Below, piece after piece: positions 25,232 through 34,017 of a stretch of DNA of 64,000 nt; position 1 is the stretch's first letter, and each line of letters begins with the position of its first letter. The notes below the pieces were generated by a model. That model did no database searches and was not told where the DNA came from. It was given only the letters and a program-made list of their open reading frames with translations. Source of the stretch: an uncultured Eubacteriales bacterium (GTDB lineage: Bacteria > Bacillota > Clostridia > Peptostreptococcales > Anaerovoracaceae); the NCBI GenBank assembly GCA_900545135.1, contig UQXL01000001.1:62001-126000 (forward strand), read 5' to 3'. Both the position numbers and the translations under genes were made by a program.

Positions 25232-25723
25232 TTGAAAAGATTGATTTTAAGTCCTCTTGGCATGCTGGGCTCGGGGCTGCTCCTCGGTGCTTTGAGCAGA
25301 TTTTTTGACATATATACTCAGAACATAGGAAATATATTTTCGCAGATGGCAGTATGGATTTTGCTGGGAACTGTAATTTCAATCTACAGCAAAGATAAAA
25401 AATCTGCCATGATAAACATATTCCTTTTTTGTCTGGGCATGCTTGTTTCATATTATGCCGCGGCCATATTTACGGACGGAGTTTACAGCACGGTCATGAT
25501 AGGCGGCTGGACGTTGTTCGCTCTTTTTTCTCCTGTGCTCGCGTACCTCGCATGGATGACAAAAGAAAAAGGCTTATTCCCTAAAATCATCGGGATAGGC
25601 ATAGTTTCTGCTTCTGTGCTTTCAAGCGTTATTTTATTCGACGGTCCGCGCATATACGACGCCGCCATTGACGGCTTGCTTATATATTTCATATTTTTTA
25701 AAAGAGTCAAGAGACGGGTTTGA
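25232..25723 (+). CDS. DUF6518-like membrane protein
   Basis: This 163-residue protein has five or six hydrophobic helices (about 8-28, 38-56, 63-83, 88-110, 120-138, 145-158). The start is TTG at 25232, preceded by AGGTGA. It resembles small DUF6518-type membrane proteins of unknown function; that assignment is tentative. It follows the broken acetyltransferase gene and may be cotranscribed with it. Confidence 0.55.
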   Translation: MKRLILSPLGMLGSGLLLGALSRFFDIYTQNIGNIFSQMAVWILLGTVISIYSKDKKSAMINIFLFCLGMLVSYYAAAIFTDGVYSTVMIGGWTLFALFSPVLAYLAWMTKEKGLFPKIIGIGIVSASVLSSVILFDGPRIYDAAIDGLLIYFIFFKRVKRRV

Positions 25724-25844
25724 TAGATAAAAATTAAAGACCTTCGCTCCAACGCTCTAAAACCTGAAAAATCATGAAAAGTTTTAAAGAGGCACGAAAG
25801 TCTTTGTTTTTAAATTAGTAACTCTTGTTTTCCCGCTGCTTCTG

Positions 25845-26414
25845 CTATTCCTCTATGCTCTCAGCAAAAGTGCCGGACTCGACTTCATTCTGAGTCTTGT
25901 ACGCCAGATTTTTCATCTCTTCTCTGTTGGCGGCGAGAATCTCGTTGATCTGTGTGAATGTCGCTTCCAGATTGCTGTACATTTCTCCGAAATATTTCAT
26001 ATTGAGCTCGTCCATCTTGCCCTGCATGTCGTAGAGCATCTTGTCCACATAATCATAGGTTCTCATTCTCATGACGCGGGCATGAGTCTCTGCATCCTGC
26101 TTGATCTCAGCGGCAAGCTTGGTCGCCCTGATGGTTATATCGTCAGTCTCTACCAGATAATCGGCCTGTTTCTTAGCTTCTCTGATTATGCGCTCATATT
26201 CCGTTTTAGCCTCGGCCAGTATCCTGTCTCTCTCGTCTCTTATCCATTTGGCCTGCTGCACGTCGTCTGGCAGGGCAAGCCTGATTTCGCGAACAATCTG
26301 GAAAATCTCTTCGGCATCGAGCATTATTTTGCCTGTCAAAGGAAGTCCTGTTGCTTCATCGACTATATCTTCCAACTCTTCAAGAAGTTCTAAAACTTTC
26401 ATCGTATTTTCCAT
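25845..26414 (-). CDS. Coiled-coil protein, ATP-synthase-b/DivIVA-like, unknown function
   Basis: From the ATG at 26414, which overlaps the coaD stop (TAATG), this 189-residue protein is almost all charged helix with a central stretch ERDRILAEAKTEYERIIREAKKQ, interpreted as a long coiled coil. A TTG further upstream lacks a ribosome site. Clostridial genomes often have such a coiled-coil gene directly behind coaD. No catalytic motif or membrane helix is present. A scaffold role is a guess. Confidence 0.7.
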   Translation of the reverse strand: MENTMKVLELLEELEDIVDEATGLPLTGKIMLDAEEIFQIVREIRLALPDDVQQAKWIRDERDRILAEAKTEYERIIREAKKQADYLVETDDITIRATKLAAEIKQDAETHARVMRMRTYDYVDKMLYDMQGKMDELNMKYFGEMYSNLEATFTQINEILAANREEMKNLAYKTQNEVESGTFAESIEE

Positions 26415-26899
26415 TACTTGTTCAATCTCCCTTTCATCTTTTTTAATACGCAAGGCGGTACGAGCATGTCCCCTCTTCCTCCGAGGGATATGACTTGTTT
26501 AGCCATGGTAGAACTTATAAATGCGTATTTGGAGTCGGACATCAAAAATACCGTCTCGGTCTTGTCGTTATAGAGGTACTGGTGCAGCTGCGCCATCTGC
26601 TGTTCGCTGTCAAAGTCAGACATGCCTCTGAGTCCGCGGACCACCACGCTGAAGCCGTTGTCGTTGACGAAATCAGCCAGAAGTCCGTCGCACATGTCCA
26701 CTTTCACATTAGGCAGATGCGCTACTGCTTCTTCTATCATCTCCATTCTTTCCTCGAATGAAAACATGGTCTTTTTTTCAAGATTTACAACAACTCCGAC
26801 TACAACTTCATCAAAGATGCCCGCCGCTCTCTCGATTATGTTCAGATGACCTAAAGTAAGCGGGTCGAAAGAGCCGGCGTAAAGCGCCTTGGTTCTCAT
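26414..26899 (-). CDS. coaD: Phosphopantetheine adenylyltransferase
   Basis: This 161-residue enzyme joins ATP and 4'-phosphopantetheine in coenzyme A synthesis. It has YAGSFDPLTLGHL at the N-terminus with the TxGH motif, RGLRGMSDFDSE and the C-terminal ISSTMAK. The ATG at 26899 is chosen because GGAGGAAATT precedes it and CoaD proteins begin at this point; a TTG four codons earlier is less likely. Confidence 0.96.
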   Translation of the reverse strand: MRTKALYAGSFDPLTLGHLNIIERAAGIFDEVVVGVVVNLEKKTMFSFEERMEMIEEAVAHLPNVKVDMCDGLLADFVNDNGFSVVVRGLRGMSDFDSEQQMAQLHQYLYNDKTETVFLMSDSKYAFISSTMAKQVISLGGRGDMLVPPCVLKKMKGRLNK

Positions 26900-27002
26900 A
26901 ATTTCCTCCAAATCTACTATTTTTTATTCTAACATATCAAAGTCATATAAGCAACCATTTATCTTTATAGCCTCAGAGGCTGCCACGCATTGCTCATTAT
27001 CT

Positions 27003-27521
27003 TTATACTCCGCCCTTCTCATCTTCAATACCTAGCTTTTCTCTTATATAATGGCTGACGTTCTGCGCGCTCAGTTTGAGGGAAAAAGAAAATTCCTGCT
27101 CGATTATTTCCTCTGCGGTCTTTAACATATCTGCGTCCGTCGCTGAAAGTCCTTTTTTGCTTTCCTTTGATTTAAAATACAGGCAGCTTGCGAGCATGAG
27201 CAGCTCACGCTCATCTCTCCTTGCGATGATTTCTTTAAATTCCTTCGTTCTCTGTTTTCTATCTTCTATCCAGAGAAGATCGTCGTTCTTTACGCTCAAA
27301 ATCACTTCGTCAATCTGCTCATGAGTCAATATAGGCCTCATCCGCTCGGTGAGCTTATCGTTATCGGCCGGTACAAATATGCTCTCGGCATTTTGATTTA
27401 TCGGTTTTAAAACATAATAATCGTGCCCTGCGGATTTTTTGCCGAAAGACATGAAACGAATATCTTCTATCCTGCAAATTCCGCTGGTACTGTAGTTGAC
27501 ATAATCATCTTTGCAAAACAT
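27003..27521 (-). CDS. CarD/CdnL-family RNA polymerase-binding regulator
   Basis: This 172-residue protein has the N-terminal RNA-polymerase-interaction fold of CarD/TRCF (FCKDDYVNYSTSGICRIEDI, YYVLKPINQNAESIFVPADN) and an all-helical C-terminal half with KQRTKEFKEII, the usual CarD layout. These proteins bind the polymerase beta subunit and stabilise or tune open complexes. It lies between rsmD and coaD as a single gene with about 90-150 bp on either side. Confidence 0.88.
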   Translation of the reverse strand: MFCKDDYVNYSTSGICRIEDIRFMSFGKKSAGHDYYVLKPINQNAESIFVPADNDKLTERMRPILTHEQIDEVILSVKNDDLLWIEDRKQRTKEFKEIIARRDERELLMLASCLYFKSKESKKGLSATDADMLKTAEEIIEQEFSFSLKLSAQNVSHYIREKLGIEDEKGGV

Positions 27522-27674
27522 CAGTCCGCCTCTCTTTCCCCTTGCAAAAAGCTGAAAACCACTCTATATATTTGATTATACCAAAAATAAGAACGGCTTT
27601 TCAAAAGTTATTTTAAAAACGACGCGAAAAAAGGTGGAAATTCTCTCCGCCCCACATGACACCCAAATGACAGC

Positions 27675-28211
27675 TTATTGATAAACGCTCAGAATTATGT
27701 TGCCGTACTTTCTCTCTTTTATCTTTACAAATCCGGCCAGTTCTTCAGGCAGCGCCAAGTCGCTCCTGTGCTCTGCCACGATGACGCCGTCTTCTGCCAA
27801 AAGTCCCATCTGAGCTATCTTATCAAAGCAGCTCTGATAATATCCAGATTCATAAGGCGGATCCAGCAGAAACACGTCTACCTTTTCTTCTATTTTATCC
27901 AGCGCTCTGAGATAATCACCGGCAAGCAGCACTGCTCTGCTGCCGGCTCTGCAGTATTCTATATTTCTCCTTATTATCCCTATGCTTTTCCTCGAATTGT
28001 CCGCGAAATAGCATTTAGCCGCGCCTCTTGAAATGGCTTCCAGCCCCAGATTGCCTGTTCCTGAAAACAGATCTGCGCATACTCCATCGTAAAGCCATGG
28101 CGAAATTATGCTGAACATGGCTTCCTTGACTTTGTCCGTCGTCGGTCTTATCTGATTATCATCAGGCGCTTCAAGTCTCCTGCCTTTAAATTCTCCTGCA
28201 ATTATTCTCAT
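27675..28211 (-). CDS. rsmD: 16S rRNA (guanine966-N2)-methyltransferase
   Basis: This 178-residue SAM-dependent enzyme starts at MRIIAGEFKGRRLE (ATG 28211, behind GGAG); an earlier in-frame start adds 21 residues not found in the family. It has RPTTDKVKEAMFSII, the SAM loop DLFSGTGNLGLEAISRGA and the catalytic DPPY motif. It methylates G966 of 16S rRNA and is adjacent to coaD in many Firmicutes. Confidence 0.95.
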   Translation of the reverse strand: MRIIAGEFKGRRLEAPDDNQIRPTTDKVKEAMFSIISPWLYDGVCADLFSGTGNLGLEAISRGAAKCYFADNSRKSIGIIRRNIEYCRAGSRAVLLAGDYLRALDKIEEKVDVFLLDPPYESGYYQSCFDKIAQMGLLAEDGVIVAEHRSDLALPEELAGFVKIKERKYGNIILSVYQ

Positions 28212-28426
28212 AAACATCTCCGCCGCAAGTTTCGAGCCGCTGTCATCTTTGTACACGCCGCAGGCTCCGCGCATTTTTAAACTAAAATAACAAATACTAA
28301 ATTTATTATAAATTTAATATAACTCATATCAAAAATAAAATCAAATTTTTCGCGGCTGAAACCTCTGCCGGCGGAATTCGGAAAAGCCGTCAAAAGAGCC
28401 GTCAAAAGAGCTGCCAAAGGAGTCCA

Positions 28427-28454
28427 GAATAACCATTTATTGCATGACATAATA
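28427..28454 (+). promoter_or_regulatory. Candidate SigG promoter of the spore-protein gene
   Basis: GAATA (28427-28431), 16 bp, CATAATA (28448-28454). This fits the forespore SigG consensus, which is known to drive SASP genes, with a slightly short spacer. Confidence 0.5.
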
Positions 28455-28499
28455 ATTTCTCCTGGTGTAACACTATTGATGTAATAGGAGGTGAACAAA

Positions 28500-28700
28500 A
28501 TGTCATTACAAGATAAGATGAACATCAATGCAAAGCCTGCATTAAAGAGTCTGAAGACAGAAGTTGCTAATGAGCTTGGTCTTTCTAACTACGAACAGGC
28601 TGATAAGGGTAACCTTACTGCTAGACAGAACGGTTACGTTGGCGGCTATATGACTAAGAAATTAGTTGAAATGGCTGAAAGACAGTTGGCTGGAAAATAA
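28500..28700 (+). CDS. Alpha/beta-type small acid-soluble spore protein
   Basis: This 66-residue DNA-binding spore protein starts at ATG 28500 behind a perfect AGGAGGTGA ribosome site. It carries the SASP signatures LKTEVANELGL and NLTARQNGYVGGYMTKKLVEMAE. Such proteins coat DNA in the dormant spore and protect it from UV and heat. Presence of this gene is direct evidence of spore-forming ancestry. A strong terminator follows and a SigG-like promoter precedes it. Confidence 0.96.
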   Translation: MSLQDKMNINAKPALKSLKTEVANELGLSNYEQADKGNLTARQNGYVGGYMTKKLVEMAERQLAGK

Positions 28701-28747
28701 TTTTTCCACAGAATGAAAATTTATCGTTATATTTCTTAACAAAGAAG

Positions 28748-28779
28748 AACGTCCGGGAGATTACTGCCGGACGTTTTTC
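28748..28779 (+). terminator. Terminator of the spore-protein gene
   Basis: AACGTCCGG pairs with CCGGACGTT and is followed by TTTTCT. Confidence 0.85.
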
Positions 28780-28817
28780 TCTGTTGCAATTCCTGCTGTG
28801 CAGCAAAACAGCCGGAT

Positions 28818-29054
28818 CTAAATCACCAGCTGATATACTCCCGCTACGCTGAGCCCTGCTTTATCGATATCGCCTTCGATCCTATCCTTATTTTCTGGAG
28901 AAGTTCTGAAGCACATTCCGCAGCTGGCAGAAATTATTCTCGGTACAGGTATGAGTCTGCCCTCGATTTCGTTCTGCTTGCAATATTTTTCAAACCGCAT
29001 GGCATCAGTCGTGGAATTGAATGTTATTATAAGCCTGAGTTCTTTCTGTCTCAT
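28818..29054 (-). CDS. DUF3343 protein
   Basis: This protein of about 78 residues begins MRQKELRLIITFNS and contains the paired cysteines of SCGMCFR, as in DUF3343 (putative Se/S carrier-like) proteins. The gene follows yedF after about 40 bp, a common pairing in anaerobes that use selenium. A role in handling a persulfide or selenide carried by YedF is inferred. A TTG two codons upstream is an alternative start; neither has a strong ribosome site. Confidence 0.8.
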   Translation of the reverse strand: MRQKELRLIITFNSTTDAMRFEKYCKQNEIEGRLIPVPRIISASCGMCFRTSPENKDRIEGDIDKAGLSVAGVYQLVI

Positions 29055-29096
29055 GGTCAAATCTCTATAATCTGCAAACTCTACGATCCCGGAGTT

Positions 29097-29708
29097 CTAC
29101 GGTCTCAGGATCTTTGCCGCGCCGTTCATGGTCTCGACGATGCTGTACATGTTAGTAACCGTTCCCACGGCCAACTTGTCCTTAAGGTTATAGTAGTCAA
29201 GACATGTTCCGCATGTCATTATTTCAACGCCCTGAGCTTCCATGTTCTTGAGGTCTTCAAGGGAAGCAGAGCCCTCGGTCGTGATCGTAGCTCCGCCGTT
29301 ATAGAACAGGATAGTCTTAGGAAGCTGGTCAAGCTGCGAAACAGCATATATAAAGCCTTTCATCAGAACCTTTCCCAGTTCGTCGTTGCCTGAGCCCATG
29401 CGGTCAGAACTTATCACAACGACGGTATCGCCGCGCATATCCAGGTTGCAGGCAATGTTCTCTTCATTGACTTCTACAGGAGCTCCCTCATAATTTATGC
29501 TTACAGTAAAATTCTTTTCTTCCAGCTTCTCGCTCTTAGCTTCAAGATTCTGGCTCTGGGCCAGACGAAGCAGATTCTGTACTGCCACTTCATTGTCCAC
29601 GTGCACTTCGACGACGCCTGCCTCCTTCATTTCCTTAAGCGCCTTGGTGGCTTTCACTACAGGGATTGGGCACTGCTCGCCGATTGCGTTTACTTCGATC
29701 TTTTTCAT
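29097..29708 (-). CDS. yedF: YedF: sulfurtransferase-like selenium metabolism protein
   Basis: This 203-residue protein has an N-terminal TusA-like domain with the CPIPVVKATKAL motif and a C-terminal DsrE-like domain with GGATITTEGS and a MTCGTCLDYY cysteine pair. This two-domain form is the YedF type linked to selenium metabolism in Clostridia. The gene is directly followed by a DUF3343 gene. No selD, selA or selenoprotein gene is visible in the window, so the link to selenium rests on family knowledge. Confidence 0.92.
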   Translation of the reverse strand: MKKIEVNAIGEQCPIPVVKATKALKEMKEAGVVEVHVDNEVAVQNLLRLAQSQNLEAKSEKLEEKNFTVSINYEGAPVEVNEENIACNLDMRGDTVVVISSDRMGSGNDELGKVLMKGFIYAVSQLDQLPKTILFYNGGATITTEGSASLEDLKNMEAQGVEIMTCGTCLDYYNLKDKLAVGTVTNMYSIVETMNGAAKILRP

Positions 29709-29790
29709 CTCGTCTCATCCTCCTTATGCTTATCATTATATATCTTTATTTCATGAAATACTACCTTAAGCATACAATCAAAAGCATGGT

Positions 29791-29861
29791 TTGACAACTC
29801 TAAATTTATCATAGGCGCTGCGTATGTCATCACAGCTACACTATAACTTTAGAATTGTCAA
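29791..29861. repeat. 19-bp inverted repeat with a 33-bp loop upstream of yedF
   Basis: Left arm TTGACAACTCTAAATTTAT (29791-29809) and the inverted right arm (29843-29861) agree at 17 of 19 positions. It lies between two minus-strand genes. It could be a terminator-like hairpin, an operator or a small palindromic repeat. Confidence 0.6.
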
Positions 29862-29905
29862 TGGGTCCACCGAGAACGTTTCATTTCCCCATTATTCTTC
29901 AAATG

Positions 29906-30286
29906 TCATTCCGCTTCGTCGACATTATCTTTCAGTATGCCGTTGAGCTTTGAAATCGCGCTGGCCGTATACTCATATATGCCCTTGGCAAAGAGCGCCA
30001 CTATGGTCAGAACGGACATGACGTCCACATATTCCTCAGGCACAGTGAGGCCCACGAGAGAAATAAACCGCGGAAAAGCGCTTATGGCTATGGTCAGCAG
30101 CGTCACTCCCGCGCATACTGCGAAAAACCGTATCACGTCGTCGTATACTCTTTTGCAGCTCCAGCACTGATGAACTATCTTAACATTATAATATATATCC
30201 AGCAAAAAATTGGCCAGCCACACTATCGCCAAAAGTATGGCGGCATATCCTATATCTGTAAGATTTCCCAATATCAAATCCAGCAT
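29906..30286 (-). CDS. Small integral membrane protein, holin-like size
   Basis: This 126-residue protein has helices at about 12-32, 50-70 and 82-105 and a polar C-terminal tail. Residues 33-52 include the short motif QCWSCKRVYDDV. Size and helix number recall phage-type holins, but no phage gene is near and I do not claim the family. It lies about 200 bp behind recG in the same direction; degenerate repeats separate them. Confidence 0.6.
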   Translation of the reverse strand: MLDLILGNLTDIGYAAILLAIVWLANFLLDIYYNVKIVHQCWSCKRVYDDVIRFFAVCAGVTLLTIAISAFPRFISLVGLTVPEEYVDVMSVLTIVALFAKGIYEYTASAISKLNGILKDNVDEAE

Positions 30287-30299
30287 ATCATAACCTCCC

Positions 30300-30420
30300 G
30301 CCGCCGTTTAAGCGCCGTTTTCAAGCGTCATTTTTAAGCGCTGTTTTCAAGGCGCTGCTTTTCTGCTTCTAAAGGCGCTGGAGCGCTGGCTCCCGCGTCC
30401 CGCGCCGTCTGCATTGCGGC
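30300..30420. repeat. Degenerate AAGCGCnGTTTTCAAG repeats between recG and the next gene
   Basis: Imperfect copies of AAGCGC-NGTTTTCAAG and GGCGCTG recur. No gene is seen in 30287-30484. Confidence 0.45.
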
Positions 30421-30484
30421 TCAGTTTATAATATGCGTTTTGAAATATGGGGTTTAAATAATATTCATATTTATCTTTTTAAAT

Positions 30485-32530
30485 TTAAAGATTAAGCTGT
30501 ATGTTTTCGCCGAACATCCTCTTTACTTTTTGCCTCAGCGGTCTGCTTTCCGCTTTTTCAAGACCCGGATCGTCTGTAAGGATCCCGGCGGCCGCATCTT
30601 TCACGTCTTCAAGTATATCCACATGGCGCACCAAATCGCTCACATTGAGTTCGGGCAGTCCATGCTGCCTCGTGCCGAAGATTTCTCCCGGCCCTCTGAG
30701 CTTTAAGTCTTCCTCTGCTATTACAAATCCGTTCTCAGTGCTCAGCATGATCTCGTTGCGCTTGTTTGCTATCTTGCTCTCATGTCCGCATACCAGGATG
30801 CAGTAAGACTGGTGCTTTCCCCTGCCGACTCTTCCCCTCAGCTGGTGAAGCTGGGCGAGGCCGAATCTCTCGCAGTTTTCTATGACCATTACCGTGGCGT
30901 TGGCCACATCTATTCCGACTTCGATAACAACAGTAGAAACGAGAATATCTGTAAGACCGGCAGCGAATTTTTCCATCACCGCGTCCTTTTCTTCCTGCTT
31001 CATCGCTCCGTGAACGAGGCTTACTCTCATGGACGGATGCTTTGCTGAAATTTCTTCATAGAGTTCTTCGGCTGACTTCAGATCCATGGTCTCTGACTCT
31101 TCTATCAGAGGCGCCACCACATAGCATTGCCTGCCCTCTCTTACCTGGCTTTCTACAAAATCATATATCTTGTCCCTGGCGTCGTCGTTTCTGAGAAAAG
31201 TCCTTATCGGTATCCTGCCTTTTGGCATGGTATCTATAACCGATATGTCAAGGTCGCCGTATAGAATCACAGCCAGAGTCCTTGGAATCGGCGTTGCTGT
31301 CATTACGAGCACATTAGGGTCGGCGCCCTTGGCCGCCAGCAGCGCCCGCTGATTCACTCCGAAGCGGTGCTGCTCGTCGGTAATGACTGTGCCGAGGGAT
31401 TTAAAAATAACGTCGGGCTGGATTATGGCGTGGGTCCCCACCAGCACGTCTGTTTCTCCTGAAGCAAGTCTCTCGAGGACCTGACTTTTCTCCCTAGCTT
31501 TCATGCTGCTGCACAACAGATCTACTTTCAGCCCCAGGGGCTCAAAATCGCGGCATAAGGAGGCGTAATGCTGTTTGGCAAGCAATTCCGTAGGCGCCAT
31601 CATAGCTGCCTGAAAGCCGCTTTTTACAGTCTTGTACATGGCCAGCTCAGCCACTACCGTCTTTCCTGAGCCGACGTCTCCCTGGACCAGCCTGTTCATG
31701 GCTCTGTCGGAAGCCAAGTCTTTCTCTATGTCTTCCCATACCCGCTTCTGCCCCGTTGTCAGGCTGAAAGGCAGACTGTCGGTAAACTCTTTAACCGGGA
31801 TATCCCTTCTTATGTAAATACCTCTGCCCGCTTCGCTTCTCCCCTGCTTGATGTAAAGCAAACCTGTCTGCAGAGTGAGCAGTTCTTCAAATACCATCCT
31901 GTAGCGGGCCTCGCCGACCTGCCTTGTATCCTCGGGGAAATGTATCTTCTCCAGCGCATACGACGGACTGCACAGATTATATCTTTCGACGATTTCATCG
32001 GAAAGCCATTCTTCCACCTGTGAAGCCGCCGAAGCTGCCTCACGCTGCAGCTTTCTCAGATATTGCTGGGTAATCCCCTCCGTCAGCGGATAGACAGGGA
32101 AAATGCCTCTCGCATCAGCCTCTTCCCCCAGCTTATGGAACTCCGGATGCGCCATCTGCCTCCGTCCTGCCCTTATAGATATCTTGCCGTAAAATGTATA
32201 TTCGCGTCCTATTTCAAATAGGCCGGCCAAGTATCTGCCGTTGAAAAAGATGATTTCCAGATTGGCGGAATTGTCCTGTACCATGATTCTCAGCGGAGAT
32301 TTTCTGTTGTATGGATTGGCTCCCAGCTTCTTAGATATGACCTTGCCGCTGACCAGCACGTCTTTATCCTCAGGAGCCTCCATGATAGCCGTTATTTCCC
32401 GCCTGTCCTCGTATTTTCGCGGCATGAGATGCAGAAGATCGTCTATCGTTTCAACCCTCAAATTTTTGAGGAGCGCGGCTTTCTTTGCGCCGACTCCTTT
32501 TATCTCACTGACCTTATCTTGCAGCTTCAT
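30485..32530 (-). CDS. recG: ATP-dependent DNA helicase RecG
   Basis: This 681-residue helicase remodels stalled forks and branched DNA. It has the wedge/OB domain in the first 250 residues, Walker A GDVGSGKTVVAELAMYK, the DEQH box (VITDEQHRFGV), TATPIPRTLA, and the C-terminal helicase motifs VIEVGIDVANATVMVIE and QLRGRVGRGKHQSYC followed by the RecG wedge-contact tail. It is full length. Its start overlaps the asp23 gene by 17 bp. The DAK/fatty-acid-kinase gene that often lies between these two in Firmicutes is absent. Confidence 0.97.
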   Translation of the reverse strand: MKLQDKVSEIKGVGAKKAALLKNLRVETIDDLLHLMPRKYEDRREITAIMEAPEDKDVLVSGKVISKKLGANPYNRKSPLRIMVQDNSANLEIIFFNGRYLAGLFEIGREYTFYGKISIRAGRRQMAHPEFHKLGEEADARGIFPVYPLTEGITQQYLRKLQREAASAASQVEEWLSDEIVERYNLCSPSYALEKIHFPEDTRQVGEARYRMVFEELLTLQTGLLYIKQGRSEAGRGIYIRRDIPVKEFTDSLPFSLTTGQKRVWEDIEKDLASDRAMNRLVQGDVGSGKTVVAELAMYKTVKSGFQAAMMAPTELLAKQHYASLCRDFEPLGLKVDLLCSSMKAREKSQVLERLASGETDVLVGTHAIIQPDVIFKSLGTVITDEQHRFGVNQRALLAAKGADPNVLVMTATPIPRTLAVILYGDLDISVIDTMPKGRIPIRTFLRNDDARDKIYDFVESQVREGRQCYVVAPLIEESETMDLKSAEELYEEISAKHPSMRVSLVHGAMKQEEKDAVMEKFAAGLTDILVSTVVIEVGIDVANATVMVIENCERFGLAQLHQLRGRVGRGKHQSYCILVCGHESKIANKRNEIMLSTENGFVIAEEDLKLRGPGEIFGTRQHGLPELNVSDLVRHVDILEDVKDAAAGILTDDPGLEKAESRPLRQKVKRMFGENIQLNL

Positions 32531-32921
32531 ATTCTCTCTTTACCTCTATATCGCGCTCGGCGATCTGCTTAGATTTGACGCCTACGATGTGCAGCGTTAT
32601 AACGCCTCTATGACACGGAAAAAGCTGCTGCATTTCTTCCTGTATATGGTCGAGGACGGTGTCGGTAACGCTTTTTATACTGCTGCCGAACTGCACTATA
32701 CCTGAAAAGCTCAGATAATATGCGCCTTCTTTTTCTTCTATCTCAAAATTGCCGGAAATGTCTCCGACACCTATGCGTGAGGCCACTCCCAGTATTCTGC
32801 CTCTTTCCGATGAAAGGAAAAGCTTGCCCTCTGTCTTTTCGGCTGCTCTCAGTATGACTTTTGCTATGACATTATTGTTGACCGTCACGGTTCCAAGTCT
32901 TGTTTTTTTACTCAATGTCAT
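32514..32921 (-). CDS. Asp23/Gls24 family protein
   Basis: The start is ATG 32921 behind AAAGGAG, giving a protein of about 135 residues. It begins with LGTVTVNNNVIAKVILRAAEKTEGK, carries a central GNFEIEEKEGAYYLSFSGIVQFG and ends with a TLHIVGVKSK strand, the Asp23 pattern. Members associate with the envelope or with membrane anchors in stress responses. The gene sits in its usual place ahead of recG and downstream of rpmB in the conserved block, although about 1 kb of repeats, a small membrane gene and a surface-protein gene now lie between rpmB and asp23. Confidence 0.85.
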   Translation of the reverse strand: MTLSKKTRLGTVTVNNNVIAKVILRAAEKTEGKLFLSSERGRILGVASRIGVGDISGNFEIEEKEGAYYLSFSGIVQFGSSIKSVTDTVLDHIQEEMQQLFPCHRGVITLHIVGVKSKQIAERDIEVKREYEAAR

Positions 32922-32992
32922 CTCTCTATCTCCTTTATCATACATTTTAACAGTGAAAACCGCCGCGCTTTTCTGTGCCTGTCGGATCATCG

Positions 32993-33140
32993 GCTGAAGA
33001 AGCGGCGCGGAAGCTTTGCCTCGTCGTCTGAAGAAGCGGCGCGGAAGCTTTGCATTTTCGGGTGGCGGACAGGTCTGGCCTGCGACTCATATATTCTCAA
33101 CGCCGGCGGCTGCAAGTTTTACTAACGCCGGCGGCGAGCT
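32993..33140. repeat. Short direct repeats next to array copy B
   Basis: A 26-bp direct repeat beginning CTGAAGAAGCGGCGCG occurs twice about 35 bp apart. AACGCCGGCGGC occurs twice further on. A similar GC-rich repeat block precedes array copy A. Confidence 0.6.
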
Positions 33141-33184
33141 AGCTATATTTGATTCATTTCAGATATGCTTAGCAATTCAATACC

Positions 33185-33486
33185 TATTTTGTAATATTAT
33201 GGTAAATGTTGCACTATTTTTTGTTTTAGCCGCTTTTTGACAACATTTTTCATATTTAATGATGTCGAAGGTTGTCGAAAAGCTATAAAACTAAGTAAAT
33301 GTTGCCATATTTTGCTATATCCGAAAATTTGCCAACATTTTTTTGAAGATATGTTGGCAAATTCGCCGCAAATCTCAAAAATGTACAACATCTACATTAT
33401 TTAGTTCTCTAAAACCTCTAAAATCGTGAATTGATTTTTAAAAATGTTGTCATTTTGGTGTCATATTTAATTTTTGCCAACATCAG
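33185..33486. repeat. Array repeat copy B: four ATGTTG-N28/29-CAACAT units
   Basis: Units are 33206-33246, 33299-33338, 33351-33391 and 33444-33483. Starts are 93, 52 and 93 bp apart, the same as in copy A within one base. No gene is seen here. Confidence 0.85.
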
Positions 33487-33530
33487 AGTACCAGCCGCTA
33501 TATCAGCGGTGGTTCAACTGATGTTACGCC

Positions 33531-33754
33531 GTATAAATTATCACAAAAGCTTTATTTCGTTGAAAAAAACAGTTTACGAAACAGGGGCAGCCGCGCATGT
33601 TTTCAGCCGAGAATTAAAATCTGTTTGAGCACGCCGCGGACTCTGTTCCTGAAAAGCAGCGGCGAGTTATTTTGATTCCCTGAAAACAAAGCGGCGAGCC
33701 GTTTTTGAGCATTTTCTTTGAAAGAAATAACAGTTTTGTGGTAATTTATTATAC
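33531..33754. repeat. 224-bp imperfect palindrome, copy B (possible MITE)
   Basis: It has the same ends (GTATAAATTATCACAAAA and inverted GTATAATAAATTACCACAAAA) and same length as copy A. The inner stem is slightly more decayed (GAGAATTAAAAT against ATTTTGATTCCC). Confidence 0.8.
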
Positions 33755-33810
33755 CATATTCTCGCACAAATTAACATGTAATTTCATAGTATACTTCAGG
33801 GAGGATTGCC

Positions 33811-33993
33811 ATGAATAACAATTTTAGAAAAAAGAAATGCTTCAACTTATACAAGGAGACAAAAGATATCGGCTTTGTTCTGCTTGTCTTCGGCGCCGTT
33901 ACCATATGCGCCTTCTTTCTTCCTCCTAAGGCATGGCTGATCCTCCTGGGCGTTATACTGATAATCTGCGGGATAACGCTGCTCAAGAGGTAG
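33811..33993 (+). CDS. Small two-helix membrane protein
   Basis: This 60-residue protein has a polar, basic N-terminus (MNNNFRKKKCFNLYKETKD) and two hydrophobic helices at about 20-36 and 41-57, ending with a positive LLKR. GGGAGGATTGCC precedes the ATG. I do not recognise a family. It lies between the 224-bp palindrome and a strong bidirectional terminator and is the only plus-strand gene in this area. Confidence 0.65.
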   Translation: MNNNFRKKKCFNLYKETKDIGFVLLVFGAVTICAFFLPPKAWLILLGVILIICGITLLKR

Positions 33994-34017
33994 CTTTGAC
34001 CTGAGGATTCATATATC

